A stretch of DNA of 64,000 nt from CAVQCX01 sp963711095 (lineage in GTDB: Bacteria > Pseudomonadota > Gammaproteobacteria > Chromatiales > Chromatiaceae): NCBI GenBank assembly GCA_963711095.1, contig CAVQCX010000014.1, positions 38,730 through 102,729 on the forward strand, in the 5' to 3' direction. Positions 59,338-64,000 of the stretch are shown piece after piece (the first letter of the stretch is position 1; the number at the start of each line of letters is the position of its first letter). The notes below the pieces were generated by a model. It was not told the origin of the DNA. It was given only the letters and a program-made list of their open reading frames with translations, and ran no database searches. A program made the position numbers and the translations under genes.

Positions 59338-60567
59338 CTAGACCGCGCTGCGGCGCAGGCGGCGCCGGATGTTGGCCTTGACCACGTAGTGGTCGATCAA
59401 GGGGGCGAAGACGTTCATGAACAGGATCACGAGCATCACCGCCTCCGGATAGGCCGGATTGACCACGCGGATCAGCACGATCAGCGCGCCGGTCAGGGCG
59501 CCGTAGATCCACTTGCCCCGCGCGGTGAAGGTGGATGTCACCGGATCGGTCACCATGAACACGGTGCCGAAGGCCCAGCCGCCGAGCACCATGTGCCACC
59601 AGAAGGGCACTGCGAAGCCGGGGTTGGTGGCCGAGCCGATCAGGTTGAGCAGCTCCGCCATCAGCACCGTGCCCAGCACCACCCCGGCGACTGTGCGCCA
59701 GGCCGCGACCCGGGTCCAGAGCAGGATCAGCGCGCCGATCAGGCAGGCCAGCGCCGAGGTCTCGCCCATGGAGCCCGGCTCCAGCCCGATGAAGGCATTC
59801 CACCAGGAATGGCCCTGCTCGGCGAACGGAGCCTGCAGGTGCTTGAGCTGGGAGAGCAGTGTTGCCCCGCTGAATCCGTCCACCCGGTAGAGCGGGTCGA
59901 GCGCGGTCCAGACTTCGTTGCCGGTGATCTGCACCGGGTAGGCGTAGAACAGAAAGGCGCGGGCCACCAGCGCGGGGTTTAGGAAGTTCATCCCGGTGCC
60001 GCCAAACACCTCCTTGGCGAGCACCACGCCCCAGGAGATGGCCAGAGCCGCCTGCCAGAGCGGCGTGGTCGCGGGCAGGATCAGCGGGAAGATCAGCCCG
60101 GTGACGAAGAAGCCCTCGTTGACCTCATGTCCGCGCATGGAGGCGAACAGTAGCTCCCATGACAGGCCTACCACCATGGTGACGATGTACAGCGGCAGGA
60201 AATACAGGGCGCCGTGGATCAGGTCCGCCGTGATGCTGTCCGGTGAATAGCCGACCCCGAGCAGGCCGATCAGGGCATGGCGCCAGCCGCTCAGCTCGCC
60301 GACCTTGGCAGGGTCCAGGGCCAGATTGGCCTGCAGGCCGGTGTTGTACATCCCCCAGAGCACGCAGGGCATGAGCGCAACGACCACCGTGATCATCATG
60401 CGCTTGAGGTCCATGCCGTCGCGCACGTGGGCGTGGCCGCGGGTCACCCGACCCGGCGTGTAGAAGAAGGTGTCGATCGCTTCGTACAGCGGCTTGAGCG
60501 GTGCCAGCCGGCCGCCCTTGTCGAACAGCTTGGCCTGACGGTCGAGGAACTGTCGCAGTCCGCCCAT
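59338..60567 (-). CDS. nqrB: Na+-translocating NADH:quinone reductase subunit B
   Basis: 409 residues with about ten membrane helices. The covalent FMN site is DGFSGATLLSQLKHLQ; other family segments are GVLAKEVFGGTGMNFLNPALVARAF and FMVTDPVTSTFTARGKW. NqrB carries FMN and riboflavin and is thought to contain the Na+ path. The start overlaps the nqrA stop by one base (TGATG). Confidence 0.96.
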   Translation of the reverse strand: MGGLRQFLDRQAKLFDKGGRLAPLKPLYEAIDTFFYTPGRVTRGHAHVRDGMDLKRMMITVVVALMPCVLWGMYNTGLQANLALDPAKVGELSGWRHALIGLLGVGYSPDSITADLIHGALYFLPLYIVTMVVGLSWELLFASMRGHEVNEGFFVTGLIFPLILPATTPLWQAALAISWGVVLAKEVFGGTGMNFLNPALVARAFLFYAYPVQITGNEVWTALDPLYRVDGFSGATLLSQLKHLQAPFAEQGHSWWNAFIGLEPGSMGETSALACLIGALILLWTRVAAWRTVAGVVLGTVLMAELLNLIGSATNPGFAVPFWWHMVLGGWAFGTVFMVTDPVTSTFTARGKWIYGALTGALIVLIRVVNPAYPEAVMLVILFMNVFAPLIDHYVVKANIRRRLRRSAV

Positions 60568-61937
60568 CAGGCTTCCCTGTAGATTCGATCGAGCATGTCA
60601 CGCAGCATCGGACCGTACTCGTACTTGCCGGGACAGACGAAAGTGCAAAGCGCGAGATCTTCCTCGTCGAGCTCCAGGCAGCCGAGGGATTCGGCCTGCT
60701 CCTCGTCGCCTACGATCAGTGCGCGCAGCAGATAGGTTGGCTCCATGTCCATGGGCATCACCGCCTCGTAGGTGCCGATGGGCACCATGGGCCGCGCCGA
60801 TCCGTGAGTGGATGTGGTCAAGGCGAACCGACGGTGACGGGTGAAGGCCGAAGCAAACACGTTGGTCACCGAGTACATCTTGAGCCCCGGCCTCAGCCAG
60901 CCGAACAGCTCGCGCCCGTGGCCCTCGGCGAGCACGCTGACCTGGTTGTGGTAGCGCCCGAGATAGCTTTCCGGGCCGGCGGCGGTGCGACCGCCCAGCA
61001 CCGAGCCGCTAATGATCCGCTGCTCGCCGGACTCCAGCTCGTCGCTCAACAGTTCTGCCAGGGAGGCCCCGAGCCGGGTGCGCAGCAGCCGCGGCCGGCG
61101 CACGCCGGGGCCGCCCAACGAGACGACGCGGGTCATGTCAAGACATCCCGTGCGCAACAGGGCGCCGATTGCTGCCACATCCTGATAGCCGATGTGCCAA
61201 ACGGTCTTGAAGCGATGCACCGGGTCGAGCAGGTGGATGTGCACCCCCGGGGTGCCCGCGGGATGGGGCCCCTGAAACCGCTCGTGGCGGATGCGGTTGC
61301 CCGGCGGCGCGCCGAGGCGCGAACCGGCGGCTGTGCACAGGTAGGTGGGGCCGTCGCTCAGGCGCTCGACGGCGCGCAGGCCGACGGCGAAATCCTGCTC
61401 GCGGCCGGCCAGCACCAGATCCACGTCGGGGGCCAGGGGGTGGGTGTCAATGGCGGTTACGAAGATCGCGCTCGCCAGCCCGTCGGGTGCGGGCACCCGC
61501 GAGTAGGGGCGGGTGCGAAAGGCGGTCCACAACCCGGATTCGAGCAGCAGCGCGCGGATGTCCGTGGCTTGCAGGGACTCCGGGGGCTCGCCGGTGTAGC
61601 TGTCGAAGGCAATCGCGGCGCCGCCCTGATCAGGCTCCTCGGCTCCGATCTCGATGACTATGGAGAGCAGCGCACGCCGCTCTCCGCGATGGATGGCGGC
61701 CACGCGTCCACCGGCCGGCGAGGTATAGCGCAGGTCGGGGGTCTTCTTGTCATGCAATAGGCGCTGGCCGCGGCGGACCCGATCGCCGAGCTGCACCTCC
61801 AGGGCGGGGCGCAAGCCCGGAAAATCGGCCGCTACGAGGGCGACATGGCGCAGCGGCGCCGACTCATGGACGATCGGCTCCGGGCTGCCAGTAATCGGCA
61901 GGTCGAGCCCTTGCTTGATCTTGTGTATGCCCCGCAC
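60567..61937 (-). CDS. nqrA: Na+-translocating NADH:quinone reductase subunit A
   Basis: 456 residues. The family N-terminus (IKKGLDLPI type) appears here as IHKIKQGLDLPITGSPE, reached by a GTG at 61937; there is no ATG at the usual place and the long upstream extension to 62033 is not conserved. The lipoyl-like barrel (TSPAGGRVAAIHRGERR) and the C-terminal CPGKYEYGPMLRDML are typical. NqrA is the soluble quinone-side subunit. It opens the operon. Confidence 0.93.
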   Translation of the reverse strand: MRGIHKIKQGLDLPITGSPEPIVHESAPLRHVALVAADFPGLRPALEVQLGDRVRRGQRLLHDKKTPDLRYTSPAGGRVAAIHRGERRALLSIVIEIGAEEPDQGGAAIAFDSYTGEPPESLQATDIRALLLESGLWTAFRTRPYSRVPAPDGLASAIFVTAIDTHPLAPDVDLVLAGREQDFAVGLRAVERLSDGPTYLCTAAGSRLGAPPGNRIRHERFQGPHPAGTPGVHIHLLDPVHRFKTVWHIGYQDVAAIGALLRTGCLDMTRVVSLGGPGVRRPRLLRTRLGASLAELLSDELESGEQRIISGSVLGGRTAAGPESYLGRYHNQVSVLAEGHGRELFGWLRPGLKMYSVTNVFASAFTRHRRFALTTSTHGSARPMVPIGTYEAVMPMDMEPTYLLRALIVGDEEQAESLGCLELDEEDLALCTFVCPGKYEYGPMLRDMLDRIYREA

Positions 61938-62099
61938 GCCTCGCCCCGAACCTTTATCGTCGATCGAGAAGCTTCCCCGAGCACTCGGTGGCGCCGTTGC
62001 TGCGGGGCGCTGCGAAGTGATTTGGTCAGGCATTCTAGAGGAGGCCGCGCAGCGACGATAATCGATTGGGCTAATCCGCCCATCGAATCGTCGCGGAGC

Positions 62100-63369
62100 T
62101 CAGGAGGCCAGGTGCAGGCGCTGCCGCAGCATGTCAGGGGTGACCAGCACCAGGCCCCCGGGGGTGACCCGGAATCTGCGGGCATCTTCCTTGGAATCGA
62201 GGCCGATCTGGGTGCCGTCGGGGATGCGGCACCCGCGGTCGAGCACCGCCCGGTGGATATGGCAGCCGCGCCCGATCTCCACCTCGGGCAGCACGACCGA
62301 ATCTTCCACGATGGCACCGGCCTGCACCTTGACGTTGGAGAACAGCAGCGACCGGCGCAGGCTCGCCGCGGAGATCACGCAGCCTCCCGAGACGATGGAA
62401 TTGATCACCGTCCCCTGGGCCTGCCCCTCAGCGAGGACGAACTTGGCCGAGGGCAGCTGGGGCTGGTAGGTCCGGATGGGCCAGAGGTGGTCGTAGAGGT
62501 CCAACTCCGGCTCGGGCTCGACCAGCTCCATGTTGGCCCCCCAGTACGCGTCCACCGTCCCGACATCACGCCAGAACGCCTGCTGGCTCGTCACCGGGTC
62601 GCGGAACGGATAGGCTTGGACCCGGCTGTGTCCGATGAGGGCCGGGATGATGTCCTTGCCGAAGTCCCGGTTGGACTCGGGGTTCCGCGCGTCGCGGATG
62701 ATCTCCTGGTAGAGGAACTCGGTGTTGAACAGGTAGATGCCCATCGACGCCAGCGCGACGCTGTCGCGTCCGGGAATCGGCTGGGGCTGATCGGGCTTCT
62801 CGTCGAAGCGCAGGACCCGCCCGTCGGCCTCCACGGTCATCACGCCGAAGCCGCGCGCCTCCTCCAGGGAGACCTCGACGCAGCCGACGGTCATGTCCGC
62901 CTGGGTCTCCAGATGGTGGGCCAGCATCGCACCGTAGTCCATCTTGTAGATGTGATCGCCGGCGAGGATCAGCACATAGTCCGGCTGATAGGTGCGGATG
63001 ATGTCGAGGTTCTGATAGACCGCGTCGGCGGTGCCCGCGTACCAGTTCCCGGAGGTTCGCTGGGACGCCGGCAGCACCTCCATGAACTCACCCAGCTCAG
63101 ACTGGAACGAAGCTCCAGCCCTGCACCAGGTGCCGGATCAGGGAATGGGCCTTGTACTGGGTGAGCACGCCGATGCGGCGGATGCCGGAGTTGACGCAGT
63201 TCGACAGCGGGAAGTCGATGATCCGAAACTTGCCGCCGAAATACACCGCCGGCTTGGCCCGCCACTCGGTCAGCTCCTGGAGGCGCGAGCCCCTGCCCCC
63301 GGCCAGGATCAGGGCGAGGGTGTTGCGGGTCAGTCGGCTGACGAAACGCGGGTTGGTCTCGTGCTGCAT
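62100..63369 (-). pseudogene. glgC: Glucose-1-phosphate adenylyltransferase, with a +1 frameshift
   Basis: GlgC makes ADP-glucose for glycogen. The N-terminal frame carries LALILAGGRGSRLQELTEWR, KPAVYFGGKFRIIDFPLSNC and HLVQGWSF, then runs into a stop. One extra base at 63108 is to blame: without it the sequence reads WSFFQSELGEFMEVLP, as in the family. The second frame continues with NWYAGTADAVYQNLDIIR, ILAGDHIYKMDYG, FGVMTVEADGRVLRFDEKP and the left-handed beta-helix of the C-terminus. The corrected length is ~422 residues, the normal one. ATG 63369 has GGAGG seven bases upstream. A sequence error is likely. Confidence 0.9.
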
Positions 63370-63581
63370 AGCGGGTCCTCCCTCAGGCATCGGATCGGCG
63401 GATCAGGCTGTGGCGCAGCGCCCCCTTGCCCCGGGTATCGCGTCGCCTCCCCATGAACACAGTCGGAGTACCGCTATTGTCTCAGATCCCGGGGCGGGTC
63501 GCGCCGCCAGCGTGGGCGAATGGGTCGTTCGATCCGGTGCGGTCGCCGAGGGGGCTCGCCTCCCACAGGCGCGGCCGGCTG

Positions 63582-64000
63582 TCAGGCGTCCTCGGCCAGG
63601 CGGCGACGCAGGTAGGCCTCGACTGCGGCGGCGTCGCCGCTGAGCACCACCCGTTTCCCACCGTTGCCGATCTGATAGTCGTACATGGGGTCGTAATAGT
63701 CGACCAGCAGGGCTTCGATCCAGGCCCTGTGCGGGTCGACCTCGCCGCCGTGGCGATGGCACTCCAGCGCCTCGGTCATCAACGAGCGCACCGCCTGGTG
63801 CCGGGTGCCGCCCAGGCGCCGGGTGATGCGGTCCAGGCTGTCCAACAGCTGCGCCGACCAGCGCTCGAAGCCTCCGTCCGATCCGTGCAGGGCGCGGTGC
63901 TCCGCCAGTGCCTCGACCACGTACTCTTCCAGGGTGATCTGTACGCGCTGTGCCAGGCTGGCCTCCAGCACCACCAGCGGGGCGCGCTTGAGCGCCTCAT
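63582..64000 (-). CDS. mnmH: tRNA 2-selenouridine synthase, C-terminal part
   Basis: Only the last ~139 residues are present; the gene continues past the right edge. The visible part matches the C-terminus of MnmH/SelU: LVVLEASLAQRVQITLEEYVV, DSLDRITRRLGGTRHQAVR and the hallmark HRAWIEALLVDYYDPMYDYQ. The full enzyme (rhodanese plus P-loop domain) converts 2-thiouridine to 2-selenouridine at the wobble position of some tRNAs. A selenium-using organism is implied; selD is not visible here. Confidence 0.9.
   Translation of the reverse strand, partial: EALKRAPLVVLEASLAQRVQITLEEYVVEALAEHRALHGSDGGFERWSAQLLDSLDRITRRLGGTRHQAVRSLMTEALECHRHGGEVDPHRAWIEALLVDYYDPMYDYQIGNGGKRVVLSGDAAAVEAYLRRRLAEDA

Overview
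The window is GC-rich, densely packed gammaproteobacterial DNA. The gene set (a full rnf operon carrying an oversized pyruvate:ferredoxin oxidoreductase-like gene, a full nqr operon with nqrM, tandem UvrA, GlnK/AmtB, cyanase, an NdvB-like glucan synthase) suggests an anaerobic or phototrophic member of the Chromatiales, possibly Chromatiaceae. That assignment is inference from gene content; there is no rRNA or other phylogenetic marker here.

Left part (1-24.3 kb): the end of an outer-membrane porin-like gene, glnK and amtB (nitrogen sensing and ammonium uptake), spermidine synthase, a lipoprotein, an NdvB-like GH17/GT2 glucan synthase, a MoxR / DUF58 / transglutaminase operon, a PhoD-type phosphatase, a solitary hicA-like gene, ribosome rescue factor ArfB, a cold-shock protein, a 2OG-Fe(II) oxygenase, and a 1.8-kilo-residue UvrA made of two UvrA halves.

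Accessory island (24.6-31.1 kb): a short remnant resembling the N-terminus of an AAA ATPase, then a large gene whose product joins a CHAT caspase-like protease, a TIR domain and a STAND/NB-ARC-type ATPase. A deletion separates it from its TPR tail by frame, leaving an ATGA overlap. Next come a Uma2-family nuclease and, on the opposite strand, a retron: a reverse transcriptase with an N-terminal extension, preceded by a foldable msr-msd RNA with 10-bp a1/a2 repeats and its own promoter. A 31-residue membrane peptide lies just upstream. This is the most interesting part of the window and looks like a defence island.

Middle (31.3-37 kb): di-haem cytochrome c peroxidase, DNA polymerase IV, cyanase, a Tat-exported DUF882 protein and a secreted TIM-barrel glycosidase-like protein.

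Energy-conservation block (36.9-48.4 kb): on the minus strand rnfB, a 1637-residue PFOR-like protein, rnfC, rnfD, rnfG, rnfE, rnfA, a small Cys-rich membrane protein, a plant-type ferredoxin-NADP reductase and a conserved small gene. Together they would link 2-oxoacid oxidation, ferredoxin, NAD(P)H and ion pumping.

Right part (48.7-64 kb): another 2OG-Fe(II) oxygenase, the peptidase gene mtfA bracketed by two copies of a ~168-bp palindromic element (a third, decayed copy is at 8.06 kb), a polysaccharide flippase, acetate kinase, a REP-associated transposase gene sitting between two arrays of seven REP pairs each, nqrABCDEF with nqrM, glgC, and the C-terminal part of tRNA 2-selenouridine synthase running off the edge.

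Four conserved genes (amtB, the transglutaminase, the DUF882 gene, glgC) each carry a one-base insertion, so at least some of these frameshifts may be sequence errors.
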